DNA of 64,000 nucleotides, taken from the NCBI RefSeq assembly GCF_000016525.1, contig NC_009515.1, forward strand, positions 1,080,501-1,144,500, read 5' to 3'. Shown here piece after piece: positions 28,236 through 37,688 of this stretch (position 1 is the stretch's first letter; every line of letters begins with the position of its first letter). The DNA is from Methanobrevibacter smithii ATCC 35061 (GTDB lineage: Archaea > Methanobacteriota > Methanobacteria > Methanobacteriales > Methanobacteriaceae). The notes under the pieces were generated by a model that saw only the letters and a program-made list of their open reading frames with translations, was not told where the DNA came from and did not search any database. Made by a program: the position numbers and the translations under genes.

Positions 28236-28670
28236 ATGAAAATAGAAATCCTAATGCTGCTGGAATCTGAAATGAAAGGCAATAATCCAACAATCTTAAA
28301 TGAAAATGAATATGAAATCGAAGAAATTGAATTATTTGATGAAGATGATGATTTTTCATCTGAATCATCTGCTAATAAATTCAAAATTGTTGAAATGGAT
28401 GATTGCTACATTATGTGCAAAACACCAAATTCTCCATTAACATATAATGAAAAAAGAGAATTTATGGCCGGATTGATTCTTTACGACAACACTAAAGAGA
28501 AAAAATCCAAAACAACACATTTTTGCGTTCTGACAGAAGCTGAAAAATCAAAATTAGTTACATACAAAGCTAATGAAAATGCAGTATATTATGTTGAAAT
28601 TGTTGGACTAAAAGGCCTGAAGTGTAAAAAAGAGTTAAAAAGTATTAAAAAATACTTAAATGAACTTTAG
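28236..28670 (+). CDS. Hypothetical acidic protein
   Basis: 144 residues from ATG 28236; a TTG at 28203 would add 11 residues. No known domain is recognised. The N-terminal half is highly acidic (EIEEIELFDEDDDF) and the C-terminal half mixes basic and hydrophobic residues (VGLKGLKCKKELKSIKKYL). There is no signal or membrane segment, so it is probably cytosolic. It lies between the metal-efflux operon and the convergent endoQ gene, seven bp from the latter. Confidence 0.65.
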   Translation: MKIEILMLLESEMKGNNPTILNENEYEIEEIELFDEDDDFSSESSANKFKIVEMDDCYIMCKTPNSPLTYNEKREFMAGLILYDNTKEKKSKTTHFCVLTEAEKSKLVTYKANENAVYYVEIVGLKGLKCKKELKSIKKYLNEL

Positions 28671-28677
28671 CTATTTT

Positions 28678-29865
28678 TTAAAAGTTATCTAAAGTAGTTA
28701 AAGTTTCAGCTTCTCTTTTTTCTAATTTTTTATCAAAAGAAATTTCACCGTATTTTCCTCCGCCTCCTGGAGTAATGTGTATGGTTTTATTCCTAAAAGC
28801 CTCAATAGCCGGAGAAATTGACGGATCTGTTTTAGCTATCTCTTCTATAGATGCATTAACCAATATATCAATTTCAGTTCCAAAGTTATCTATCAGATTT
28901 TGCCATTTTCTCTGAACTGTTTTTGTTGTAACTCCCTTGTCATAAACTGTTGATATTAATTCAGCCAGAGGCATTAAATGAACATATTTAGGTCTGAAAT
29001 CAGGATGTTTCGGTTCATCATAATCAGCTATTTCACTTATTCTGAAATCAACCCCTTTTTTAATTGTTCCCCCACAGCTGCATTTCATCTTATTTTCCTT
29101 AGCTATTAACGGATCAACTAATTTGTAGCATTTGGTACATGCAGTCATATGATATTTACCAAGATTTGGCACCAACCCATAATTTGCTTTAATATCTTTG
29201 TTTTTTATTGCTTTTTTTATTGATGAGTATGACATATCTTCAAGCTCAATTTGATTAAACTCCCTACCTAATCTGTGTGGCCACGGAGAGTGTGCATCAG
29301 AATTTGTAAGAAACGGGAAATCCTTAAGTTCAGCTACAGTATCTGCCATAAATGTATCTGCAGACAATCCAAGCTCTACAAAATCAGGAGCCTTGCCATA
29401 GCAATCATAAATACTGTCAAAAGATTTATACATTCCTGTCCATGGAGTAAAAGCATGAGCCGGTCCAATTAAACAATCATACTCTTTAACCATTTCTAAA
29501 AGTTCTGCTCCAGAATACTTTGTCCTAGGTCTCCCGTCACTTTCCTTATTTTTAGAAACCAGTTTTTCAGACAGTTCCCTTGCAGTACCAATATCCGGAA
29601 TTATTATCAAATGATGAATCCTGTTTTTTCCTTCAACTTCTGTTGTTAGAACAAAATCCATATCATCTGCAGTGTAAATTCCATCTCCCTTACAAGTTGT
29701 ACTTTCCTCAATAATGTTTAACCAGCCCGGATGAAATGCATCTCCAGTTCCCAAAAGTTGCAATCCCTTAAGTTTTGATTTAGGAGCCATATTTTTTATT
29801 AGCATGTCTTTAGATGAAGCCATTGAAAAACAGCTGTGAACATGAAAATCAGCATTAACTAACAT
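28678..29865 (-). CDS. Endonuclease Q-type PHP-domain phosphoesterase
   Basis: 395 residues. The N-terminal PHP motif DFHVHSCFS, GDAFHPGW, HHLIIIPD and TNSDAHSPWPHRLG supply metal-binding His/Asp/Glu. A four-Cys site (CTKCYKL...CSCGG) is a structural zinc site as in EndoQ, and GGGGKYGEISF lies near the C-terminus. EndoQ nicks DNA 5' of deaminated bases (uracil, hypoxanthine) and of abasic sites, and acts with PCNA; pcn is 4 kb away on the same strand. The assignment is by overall architecture; activity is inferred. Confidence 0.8.
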   Translation of the reverse strand: MLVNADFHVHSCFSMASSKDMLIKNMAPKSKLKGLQLLGTGDAFHPGWLNIIEESTTCKGDGIYTADDMDFVLTTEVEGKNRIHHLIIIPDIGTARELSEKLVSKNKESDGRPRTKYSGAELLEMVKEYDCLIGPAHAFTPWTGMYKSFDSIYDCYGKAPDFVELGLSADTFMADTVAELKDFPFLTNSDAHSPWPHRLGREFNQIELEDMSYSSIKKAIKNKDIKANYGLVPNLGKYHMTACTKCYKLVDPLIAKENKMKCSCGGTIKKGVDFRISEIADYDEPKHPDFRPKYVHLMPLAELISTVYDKGVTTKTVQRKWQNLIDNFGTEIDILVNASIEEIAKTDPSISPAIEAFRNKTIHITPGGGGKYGEISFDKKLEKREAETLTTLDNF

Positions 29866-29881
29866 GGATAATAATTAGCTA

Positions 29882-30481
29882 TTAATAATATATTAAATCA
29901 TCTAATATTTTCTTAAACTCTTTGTAATCCAGACTTCCTTCATGTTTTTTTAAATCAGCATCCAGATTATCTTCATTAACTATTCCATTAATTGAAGTTA
30001 AATTTTTTAAAAAATCATTAGCTCTATCAATTACATTAATCAAATCATTTCTGGTTGTTGGATAAGCCAATTCCAAAATAGGTACTTTTTTATCTTTAAT
30101 CAAAGCCATTACCAATTTACGTTCATTAGAACATCCAGAACCTCCAAATAAAATCAATTCATTTAATACATCATACATTTTTTTATAATGATCAGGTCTT
30201 TTTCCAATGACAATAAACGCATCTGCCAATTCCAAAACCCTGGAAAATAATGTTAAACGACCTTTGATTCCTGAAGGCAATTCATTTGAAAAATAAGAAC
30301 TGCCCAGTAAAATATTATCCCTATTTAAAGTATATGGAGCCTGAGTATCATCACATTTTCCACCGGAAACATCCATATTATTATACTTTGAGAAATTTGT
30401 TGGTGATATATATTCATGACCGTTCTTTTCAATTAATGGAACTACAATCATAGCAGCATCTGGAATAACAGCTACTTTCAT
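29882..30481 (-). CDS. Conserved hypothetical protein of methanogens
   Basis: 199 residues. The start is preceded by a strong GGGGGT site. MKVAVIPDAAMIVVPLIEKNGHEYISP and ADAFIVIGKRPDHYKK suggest a Rossmann-like alpha/beta fold; two Cys occur at CDDTQAPY and GCSNERK. It vaguely resembles the DUF2112/methanogenesis-marker type of small methanogen-specific proteins, but I cannot confirm this. It is 16 bp upstream of endoQ and in the same direction, hence probably co-transcribed. Confidence 0.6.
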   Translation of the reverse strand: MKVAVIPDAAMIVVPLIEKNGHEYISPTNFSKYNNMDVSGGKCDDTQAPYTLNRDNILLGSSYFSNELPSGIKGRLTLFSRVLELADAFIVIGKRPDHYKKMYDVLNELILFGGSGCSNERKLVMALIKDKKVPILELAYPTTRNDLINVIDRANDFLKNLTSINGIVNEDNLDADLKKHEGSLDYKEFKKILDDLIYY

Positions 30482-30546
30482 GATTAATACCCCCTCATTT
30501 TATTAAAACAGCCAAATCTTAAAAAAAAGTAAAAAAAATGATATAT

Positions 30547-31317
30547 TTATCCAATATATCTTAAATCATCACTACTGCTAGCATTAGCTTTGTTAATGAT
30601 GTCTTGTTCCATTTGTTGAGCTTTAGCCAACATTTCTTTAGTTTCTTCAGCTCTTTCTTCCAATTTATCAGTATCAATTTCAAAATTAAGTAAAACAGCC
30701 AATTTATTTAAAATAGCTTCAGCTGACTGCGCATCAATGAAATATCCTGGAGTCTGACCCATTAAGCAGATACCATTCATTTCCTGACGAAGACCTAAAC
30801 CTAAAAACAAACCGGAAGCTCCAACAATTCCACCGTCATTAGATCTTATTTCAACTTCCGCTTCTTTTAAAAGTTCTATGTTTTCTTCATCAGTAGCTGC
30901 TCCAAAAATCTTAGATTCTTCAACAGGTTGACCAGTAGCCATTCCACCTAATGTAAATATTTTACTAGCTCCTTTACCCTTAACAAAGTTTAATATATCC
31001 TGACATACACCATATTGACCTTCAGGAGATAAAGCTTGAGTGTTTCCAACAAGAATAATGATATCCAAATTGTCTTCTCCAACATTTTTAACATAATATA
31101 ATTCATTAATCATGTTTTCAATTAATCCTTCTTCCCCAACAAAAACTTGAGGAGGAAAACTTGGAGAATAAATTTCTGCAAATTTAGTAGCATTAAATTC
31201 ATCAATCATGTGATCTGCAGCTAATTTACCTACATGACCAATACCTGGCAATGCTTCTATAAAAACAGGATTGTTTAATTCAACATCCTCTAAAACAGTA
31301 ATTTGTGTGATTTCCAT
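30547..31317 (-). CDS. PAC2-family (proteasome assembly chaperone-like) protein
   Basis: 256 residues. The PAC2/COG2047 fold is recognised from [22 protein letters not shown], the [12 protein letters not shown] segment, [11 protein letters not shown] and [10 protein letters not shown]. Archaeal members resemble eukaryotic proteasome-assembly chaperones; their exact function is not settled. It directly follows nop10 (stop and start codons abut) and belongs to the conserved archaeal L44e-S27e-eIF2a-Nop10-PAC2 series. Confidence 0.88.
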   Translation of the reverse strand: MEITQITVLEDVELNNPVFIEALPGIGHVGKLAADHMIDEFNATKFAEIYSPSFPPQVFVGEEGLIENMINELYYVKNVGEDNLDIIILVGNTQALSPEGQYGVCQDILNFVKGKGASKIFTLGGMATGQPVEESKIFGAATDEENIELLKEAEVEIRSNDGGIVGASGLFLGLGLRQEMNGICLMGQTPGYFIDAQSAEAILNKLAVLLNFEIDTDKLEERAEETKEMLAKAQQMEQDIINKANASSSDDLRYIG

Positions 31318-31494
31318 CTAATCATCCTTTTTATTCATAGCTTCTTTTTTTAATATTCGGCGATATTTTCCGTATTTATCCTCAATAGAAAATTTGGGAG
31401 GATAAATAACTTTAAGCTCACCGCCACATTGAGGGCAAGCATCCTCCATTGTATAAATTTTACAATCAGGACATTTGTTCATTTTCATATTCAT
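31318..31494 (-). CDS. H/ACA ribonucleoprotein subunit Nop10
   Basis: 58 residues: MNMKMNKCPDCKIYTMEDAC and so on. The zinc ribbon (CPDC...CPQC) and the YPPKFSIEDKYGKYRRILKK segment are the Nop10 signature. Nop10 binds the Cbf5 pseudouridine synthase and supports H/ACA-guided rRNA pseudouridylation. The start is ambiguous among three in-frame ATGs (31494, 31488, 31482); the first is given. It fills the gap between eIF2-alpha (6 bp upstream) and the PAC2 gene, whose ATG abuts its TAG. Confidence 0.92.
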   Translation of the reverse strand: MNMKMNKCPDCKIYTMEDACPQCGGELKVIYPPKFSIEDKYGKYRRILKKEAMNKKDD

Positions 31495-31500
31495 AAAAAT

Positions 31501-32298
31501 CTAGCTATCCAACTCTCTTAAGAAAGAACCATTTCCTTCAGAAGCTTCAACTATTTCAATACATCTGTCAGCTGCTGCTTTAAGAGCTTTTTCAGCCAAA
31601 ATGTAATCAGTGGATTTTACAGTTATCCTATATCTTGGTGCACCAACACATTGAACCTTGATTTCTTCCTCTTCGTCACCATTATCTTCAGCTGCTTTAA
31701 GAGCTTCAATAATGACATCAACACCATCCGGGACGAAAGTTTCAATATCAACATACCCGCTGATATGAACTTCAGGAGGAGTAATATTTTTATTAGCTAT
31801 TTCAGTTATAGCATCAGCCCACTCTTGAGATATACCTTCATCAGTAAGAGATTTTGCACCATCATCAGCTGCTGTTTCAAAAGCACCGTAAACATCACCG
31901 AAAATATCCATTAGCTCATAACCTACTTCATCGTAAGCATCATTTAAAGATTTGCCTAATGATTTAGCAGATAATTCCAGGAATTTTTCAGCTTTTTGTT
32001 CAATTTTCCAATGCTGGATTTTTTTAGTTCTTTGATCTTCCCTAATTCTTTTTAAAGAAGCATCTACATGTCCTTTTTTAGGATTTACTCTAAGAACACG
32101 GCAAACTATTTTTTGATTTTCTCTTACATGGTCTCTGATATTTTTTACCCAACCAGAAGATACCTCAGAAATGTGAATAAAAGCTTCTTTACCATGGTAT
32201 TCTTCTAATTTTGCGAAAGCCCCATAGTTAAGAACTTTATAAACAGTACCAATAATAAGTTCTCCTTCGTCAGGCCATTCTTGATTTTTCCTTACCAT
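31501..32298 (-). CDS. Translation initiation factor aIF2 alpha subunit
   Basis: 265 residues. The N-terminal S1/OB domain ([43 protein letters not shown]) is followed by the helical domain and a C-terminal alpha/beta domain that binds the gamma subunit. As part of aIF2 it helps deliver initiator tRNA to the small ribosomal subunit. The Ser51 region differs from that of eukaryotes. It sits between rps27e and nop10 in the usual archaeal order. Confidence 0.95.
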
Positions 32299-32376
32299 AT
32301 AATCACCAAAAATAAAATAAAAATTTAAAAAAAAATAGAAAAAATAATAAGCTAGATTAAAAAATTTCGATTGAAT

Positions 32377-32556
32377 CTAGTTTAAAACTTTATCAATATG
32401 TGCCATAATTTTAGCTTTAGCACCACGAGATTTGACAAGTGTTTTACCACAAATGATACATTTTACATCTGATGCAGCACGATCAAAGATGATTTGTTCA
32501 TTGTCACAATCTAAACATTTTACTTTTAAAAAGTTTCCTCTACCTTTACTAACCAT
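32377..32556 (-). CDS. 30S ribosomal protein S27e
   Basis: 59 residues with a C4 zinc ribbon (CLDC...CIICG). The start is the ATG at 32556 behind GGTGG; an ATG three codons upstream would place the ribosome site inside the gene. It follows L44e with a 10-bp gap and precedes aIF2-alpha. Confidence 0.95.
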   Translation of the reverse strand: MVSKGRGNFLKVKCLDCDNEQIIFDRAASDVKCIICGKTLVKSRGAKAKIMAHIDKVLN

Positions 32557-32566
32557 GTTAACCACC

Positions 32567-32845
32567 TTATTTAGCTACAAATTCTGCTTTACCAGTTCTG
32601 AATGATTTTTTAATTTGAGATTTTCCACATTCTTTACATTTAAGTCTTAAATCTAATTTTTTAACTGGTTTGTTTCCGGCAGGTAAAGGCCTTGGGTAAC
32701 CTCTATATCCAGCAGTTACACGTCTGAATTGTCTTTGTCCCCATTTTAACTCACTAGCTTTTCTTTTTTTCGCAGTATGTACTTCATGCATTGTGTGTTT
32801 TTTACAATGTGGACAGTAAGTTCTTTTTTCTTTTGGTATTTTCAT
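32567..32845 (-). CDS. 50S ribosomal protein L44e
   Basis: 92 residues. C4 zinc-binding [12 protein letters not shown] and [17 protein letters not shown] are L44e signatures. A GGTGG ribosome site precedes the ATG. The TATA-like TTTATAATA at about 32894 marks a promoter of the ribosomal-protein/aIF2/Nop10 series. It is the first gene of that unit. Confidence 0.95.
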   Translation of the reverse strand: MKIPKEKRTYCPHCKKHTMHEVHTAKKRKASELKWGQRQFRRVTAGYRGYPRPLPAGNKPVKKLDLRLKCKECGKSQIKKSFRTGKAEFVAK

Positions 32846-33075
32846 ATTTCCACCATTAAATTTTACACTAAAAAGTGTCCGATTAATTAAATTATTATAA
32901 ATCTATATGAGAATTTTATCCAGTCTGAAAAATATCAAAGATCTAGAGGATTAAAACTTTATTGTAACATACTCCGTTTACACAAAGCAGAAATCCAAAT
33001 TATATAAAAAATATAATTTCTTATTATCACAAATAGATACGGTTTGTATTTATATTCTTTACAATATTTAAAGGT

Positions 33076-33921
33076 TTAGATTTTAACAAAACGGGCTTTA
33101 TGATTTTTAACAAAAATTTTAGCATTGATTTTAGGTAAAACTACCAGATCTTGTGGTCTGAAGGGACCATAAACTCTTTCATCAACTCCAACAATAGAAT
33201 CAACATCATCAAATACAAGCATTGTAACTAGTTCTGAATCTTTAGCTATTTTTATAGATTCCAAGTCAACAAATTCATCATTATCTCTTGCTAACTCAGA
33301 TATATCATCTTCAACTTTAGCAGGTTTAATATTTGACTTTTGAATTTGTTTTTCAATCGGCTCTGCCTTTTCATCAGTAATTACTTTCGCTTTGGAAATT
33401 TCATCGATTCTATTTAAAACCGCATCATCCTGAGAACTTTCAACTCCATTATCTAAAGTAGTGCTTTGAGGTTTAGGAGTTTCTTTAATAGGAGCTTTGG
33501 TTTCATTTGGAATATCTTCTTCAGAAGATAGTTTTTCAAGTGAAATGCTTTTTCTATGATTTGTTAAAGTATCAATTAAAGAAAAGTAAAATTTTTCTTC
33601 CTCGGGAGTTAAATTAAGAGGTGTTGTGTCAATTAAATCAAATTGCGGTTTGCCTGCAAATAAATGGTAAGACCTGTGAATATTAACAACCGCTGCATCA
33701 GTAATTTTGTGTTCACGTCTTTCACAAATTTCAGTAGCTATTCTTTGAGTATCTTTTAGCAGATACTGTTCTGCAGCAAATGGATCATTGCCTATATGGG
33801 TTCTTAACTCATCCAAATATTTATGAATATCCTTATAAAAAGAGTCTTCTACACGGGCCAATGTACCGTTACTACGCTCTTTTTTTTGAATTTTACGTAA
33901 TTGTTGAAAGAATTGATCCAC
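33076..33921 (-). CDS. Archaeal GINS complex protein (Gins51/Gins15 type)
   Basis: 281 residues. The helical A domain (about 1-130) is followed by a long Lys/Glu-rich, low-complexity linker (about 135-225) and a small beta-rich B domain at the C-terminus (YGPFRPQDLVVLPKINAKIFVKNHKARFVKI), the arrangement of the Gins51 class. GINS bridges MCM helicase, Cdc45/GAN and DNA polymerase in the replication fork. It is 59 bp downstream of pcn and in the same direction, which fits. Confidence 0.85.
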   Translation of the reverse strand: MDQFFQQLRKIQKKERSNGTLARVEDSFYKDIHKYLDELRTHIGNDPFAAEQYLLKDTQRIATEICERREHKITDAAVVNIHRSYHLFAGKPQFDLIDTTPLNLTPEEEKFYFSLIDTLTNHRKSISLEKLSSEEDIPNETKAPIKETPKPQSTTLDNGVESSQDDAVLNRIDEISKAKVITDEKAEPIEKQIQKSNIKPAKVEDDISELARDNDEFVDLESIKIAKDSELVTMLVFDDVDSIVGVDERVYGPFRPQDLVVLPKINAKIFVKNHKARFVKI

Positions 33922-33980
33922 TTAATACCATCTCTGAGGAGTTTAATATAAAAATAAAAAAAAGTTTATAGATGAAATAA

Positions 33981-34715
33981 TTATTCATCTGATTCTAATC
34001 TTGGAGCAAGTAAGAAACTAAGTTTACCATCACCAGTAACCATATTGAGAGTTAATTTTAATGGCATGTCAGTACCTAAACCGATTTCAGCTTCTTCAGA
34101 GAATTTGTCTGCTTTAAGCATTTCCCTAATTTTGTCCAGTGAGAATAAAGATTTTTCCTGAGTGTTGATATTTTCACCATGAAGGTATTTGACACTTGCA
34201 TCACCAAATTCACCATCAGCAGATGCTCTAAAGTAATCTTCATCAACTTGAAGAGCTATTTTATCTGAGAAAATATCAATATCGTTAATTGCATCCTTTA
34301 AAATTCCAAAGTGAACTTTGAAAGATGCAGGATGTTCAAGTTCTGGAGGAGTAGGATTATCATATTCAATATCAATCAATCTTATTTTGAAAGTTCTTGT
34401 AGCATCCCCTTCAAAAGTAATTATGAAATTACCTTCATCTAAAGACATGATAACTCTATCTTGAGATTTTGCACGTTTAAGAACACTCATGAATTCCCCA
34501 GTATCGATATTAATCTTTTCAGGAACATCACAAACATACTCATCAAATAAACTTGCTTTTAATTCTAAATGTACGAATGTTATATGACTACGGTCTAAGG
34601 CATCTAACCTCATACCTTCACTATCAGTTTGGATTTGTACTTCATCAACAATAGATGAAATAGCATCAAAACTGGTTTTTAATATACTAGAATCACTTAA
34701 TTCCGCTTTGAACAT
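33981..34715 (-). CDS. pcn: DNA polymerase sliding clamp (PCNA)
   Basis: 244 residues with the full PCNA fold: [53 protein letters not shown] including the interdomain connector, and a C-terminal [20 protein letters not shown]. It forms the trimeric ring that tethers polymerase, ligase, Fen1 and probably EndoQ. An AT-rich spacer with TATA-like TAATTATTAATTAG lies upstream. Confidence 0.96.
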   Translation of the reverse strand: MFKAELSDSSILKTSFDAISSIVDEVQIQTDSEGMRLDALDRSHITFVHLELKASLFDEYVCDVPEKINIDTGEFMSVLKRAKSQDRVIMSLDEGNFIITFEGDATRTFKIRLIDIEYDNPTPPELEHPASFKVHFGILKDAINDIDIFSDKIALQVDEDYFRASADGEFGDASVKYLHGENINTQEKSLFSLDKIREMLKADKFSEEAEIGLGTDMPLKLTLNMVTGDGKLSFLLAPRLESDE

Positions 34716-34842
34716 ATATAATCCTCTAATAAGAATTTATTAATTATTAATTAGATAATTATATTTTTATCTTTATTACTTATAAAACATTAGGTCAGTA
34801 TTTAAAAAACCACAGCAATTCTAAAAAAGAGGATTAAACAGA

Positions 34843-35574
34843 TTATTTCAATCTGTTAACCATAACATCATGTGCTTTAAATTCAATTTCATCATCTAAC
34901 TCTTCAATTGAATCTACATTATACTTATTCTTCATAGCATTCAATATTAAATAGTCCGCAATGTGAGGGTTTTTTGGTAGAAAAGGACCGTGCAAATATG
35001 TTCCAATAAAGTTTTTATAAATCATTCCTTCCTCACCGTCTTCATCATTATTGCCATGCCCTGCTATAACATTACCTAAGGTTTTATAATTATGAAATGT
35101 CCTTCCACCATGATTTTCAAATCCCACAACTTCTTTTGGGGCCAAACCTAAATTATTTTCTATTAAAATATTGCCGATTAACCTATTTTCCTGACTTACC
35201 GTTTTAATATCAAATATTTCAAGACAAGAGACATTATCCCCATTAACATCATAATATTCATGCCCAAACATCTGATAGCTGCCACAGACAGTTAATATGA
35301 CTCCGTCATTTTCCACATAATTTTCCAGGTCATTTCTTTGTTTTAAAAGGTCATTGGAAACAATACTTTGAGTTCTGTCAGAACCTCCTCCAATTAAAAT
35401 TAAGTCAATATCCTCATAATCAAAATCCATATCATGATTTAGAGAGTAACTTTTTTGATTAACCTTGATTCCTCTCCATTCACATCTTTTTTTAATGCAT
35501 TTTAAATTACCAATGTCCCCATAGATATTTAAAATATCGGAATACATATCAACAATGTTCAATTCAAAACTCAT
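34843..35574 (-). CDS. GatD/CobQ-like glutamine amidotransferase
   Basis: 243 residues of the class-I-like GATase with triad residues Cys97 (LTVCGSYQMFG) and His195 (GTYLHGPFLPKNPH). It overlaps the upstream MurT-like ligase by ATGA, the arrangement of bacterial murT-gatD, where the pair amidates Glu of lipid II. In Methanobacteriales, whose wall is pseudomurein, a corresponding amidation of the peptide precursor is a reasonable inference. It could also act in another CobB/CobQ-type amidation. Confidence 0.83.
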   Translation of the reverse strand: MSFELNIVDMYSDILNIYGDIGNLKCIKKRCEWRGIKVNQKSYSLNHDMDFDYEDIDLILIGGGSDRTQSIVSNDLLKQRNDLENYVENDGVILTVCGSYQMFGHEYYDVNGDNVSCLEIFDIKTVSQENRLIGNILIENNLGLAPKEVVGFENHGGRTFHNYKTLGNVIAGHGNNDEDGEEGMIYKNFIGTYLHGPFLPKNPHIADYLILNAMKNKYNVDSIEELDDEIEFKAHDVMVNRLK

Positions 35575-36920
35575 GCTTTTTCCCCTTTAAGTTTCATAAG
35601 TACTTTTCTAGCTTCAGGCATTGCCGTGAATGTTCCAATAATATATGCCTTATCATTTTCAGCTACAATTTCTTCTACACACCCAACAACATCGCTTTGA
35701 TCTTTTGAATGGCAAATTTCGATTTTTGATGTTGGAAAATCTGCATATTTTAATCTTAAAGCTACTTCTTCAGCTCTTGTTCCAACACAGTAAAATTTAT
35801 CAATGTTTGGAGTGGCAGCTATTTCCTTAAAGTATGCATCCCAAATCCATGAAATATCTTTACCGTCAGGAGCATAATCATTTAAAATAAACATGAATGA
35901 TTTCTTATCTTCATCAAATTTTATAGTTGAGAAAACTTCACTTAAACCAACAGGATTCTTAGATAAAACCAAAACAACATCACAGCCGTTTACAGATATC
36001 CTTTCCATTCTTCCAAGTTTATATTCAAAATTTTCAATTTGCTGTTTTATTAAATCATAACTGAAACCGTTTTCCCTTGCAAGAGCAATAGCTGCAAGAG
36101 CATTGGAAACATTGTAGATTCCAAGTAAATTTAAGTTGATTTTAGCTGATTCCTTTTTATCTTTAACTGTAAACTCATATCCTCCGTTTTTGAAGGTAAC
36201 CTCATCAATCACATAATCTGCTTCATGGTTTTTAGCCCCGCATTTGGAACATGAAAATTTACCATGATTTCCATAATTTATATATTCATAATCTAATTTA
36301 TGTCCACATACCTGGCAGAAGACTGATTCTTCAACATTTGCACTATCTTTACTGAAAGGATTTTTCTTTAAGCTATAGTACACTTTTGGTTGGTCAGAGT
36401 CTTGAAAATAAAGAGAAATCGGACTGTCTGCATCTAAAATAAGTGTGGAATTATGTCTTTTGCTTGATTTTTGAACTAAATTAATTGTGTTTTCCACTTC
36501 ACCGTATCTGTCTAACTGATCTCTAAAAAAATTAGTTATAATTATGTAATCACTTGGCAAATATCTGGTAACATTAGGCATGGAGCCTTCATCTACTTCA
36601 AATATTCCCCAGTTATAATGATCTCGATGGTTTTGAATAAAAGAGCTAGTAACTCCTGTAATCATATTAGAACCATTTAAATTAGATACAATATCATAAT
36701 CTTTACCTTTAAAAATGTGATTTGCTAAATTGTTTGTAGTTGTTTTTCCGTTTGTTCCTGTAATAAGCGCTATTTTATCACATTTTTTTGCAAAATCATT
36801 TAAAATATCTGGTTTAACAGCAAGGGCTATTTTTCCAGTTAAAGATGTTCCTTTTCTGCCTGCCATTTGAACAACTTTATTTCCAATCATACCCGCCAAT
36901 ATTGCTATTTTTGACCTCAT
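35571..36920 (-). CDS. MurT-like Mur ligase (pseudomurein precursor modification)
   Basis: 449 residues. Mur ligase core: ITGTNGKTTT P-loop (residues 53-62), DEGSMPNVTRYL and IIITNFFRDQLDRYGE. A four-Cys ribbon (CQVCGHKLDY...CSKCG) inserted at about 205-230 and a C-terminal DUF1727-type domain define the MurT class rather than MurC-F. MurT activates the substrate with ATP and receives ammonia from GatD. In this organism it is expected to act on pseudomurein rather than murein. It is translated just before the GatD-like subunit, with a 4-bp overlap. Confidence 0.87.
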   Translation of the reverse strand: MRSKIAILAGMIGNKVVQMAGRKGTSLTGKIALAVKPDILNDFAKKCDKIALITGTNGKTTTNNLANHIFKGKDYDIVSNLNGSNMITGVTSSFIQNHRDHYNWGIFEVDEGSMPNVTRYLPSDYIIITNFFRDQLDRYGEVENTINLVQKSSKRHNSTLILDADSPISLYFQDSDQPKVYYSLKKNPFSKDSANVEESVFCQVCGHKLDYEYINYGNHGKFSCSKCGAKNHEADYVIDEVTFKNGGYEFTVKDKKESAKINLNLLGIYNVSNALAAIALARENGFSYDLIKQQIENFEYKLGRMERISVNGCDVVLVLSKNPVGLSEVFSTIKFDEDKKSFMFILNDYAPDGKDISWIWDAYFKEIAATPNIDKFYCVGTRAEEVALRLKYADFPTSKIEICHSKDQSDVVGCVEEIVAENDKAYIIGTFTAMPEARKVLMKLKGEKA

Positions 36921-37688
36921 TTCTAATCACAACATATAGGTAAGTTGTTATTTAATATGCCTCATATAAGAGTATTAAATTATTCTCTAAATTTATACAT
37001 TAAATAGGCATCATATTTATATTTTTGCTAAAAAAACACAGCAAATATGCATAAATAGTGATGAATATATAACTATTTTAAAAAATATTTGTTTAAATAT
37101 TATTTTTATAGTGCCCTTTTACAATAATTAATCAATTCAAAATAACTGTTTTTTAATTAATTATACTTTGGTTTAGATAATTTCATCAACTAATTTTTAA
37201 TTTTTTGAGCTGTATTAACTATTATCAACATTTATTTAATAAAATTTTATAAATTAGATTTTCATTATAAATCAATGATTTATTATTTACAAAACTGTGT
37301 AAAATTTTAATTTTATTAAACAATTAAACTATAAAATTAGCACCAGTTTTACTTTTCAAAGATTCAATGTTCACTTTCAAACAATTTACTCAATTAACAT
37401 TCCATTTTATAATTTATTCAGAAATAATTATCATTGTTATTAAGTTAAACTGATTTTTTTATATTTTTAAATAAAAATAATATATTTCAAAGAGTTAAAT
37501 GCAAATTAAAATGATTATATACTAAATTAAACATAATTACAAAATGAAAAAATATAATAGAGGAGCAAATTTTTCATGAAATTTAAAAATAGTTATATGG
37601 AAAATTTTCTAAAATTCTTCATTTGCATATTAGTATTTACTAAAAACTGCATCTAACAAAGTAGCAGATAATATTGGAGAGAAGAATA
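36921..37688. other. AT-rich intergenic region
   Basis: About 770 bp of strongly AT-rich sequence between the murT-like gene and the membrane-protein gene. Apart from the possible 26-codon frame at 37576-37656, I see no convincing gene or RNA. Promoters of both flanking genes must lie at its ends. Confidence 0.5.
37576..37656 (+). CDS. Possible small hydrophobic peptide (26 residues)
   Basis: ATG with GAGGAG ten bases upstream (37560-37565). The frame encodes a basic N-region then a hydrophobic stretch (FLKFFICILVFTK) ending NCI. It lies 32 bp before the membrane-protein gene, so it could be a leader peptide, a small membrane protein or chance. No family is recognised. Confidence 0.3.
   Translation: MKFKNSYMENFLKFFICILVFTKNCI

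Noticed and set aside
36921-37688. AT-rich spacer as replication origin
   Set aside because: There is no cdc6/orc1 gene nearby and no repeated origin-recognition boxes, so AT-richness alone is not enough.
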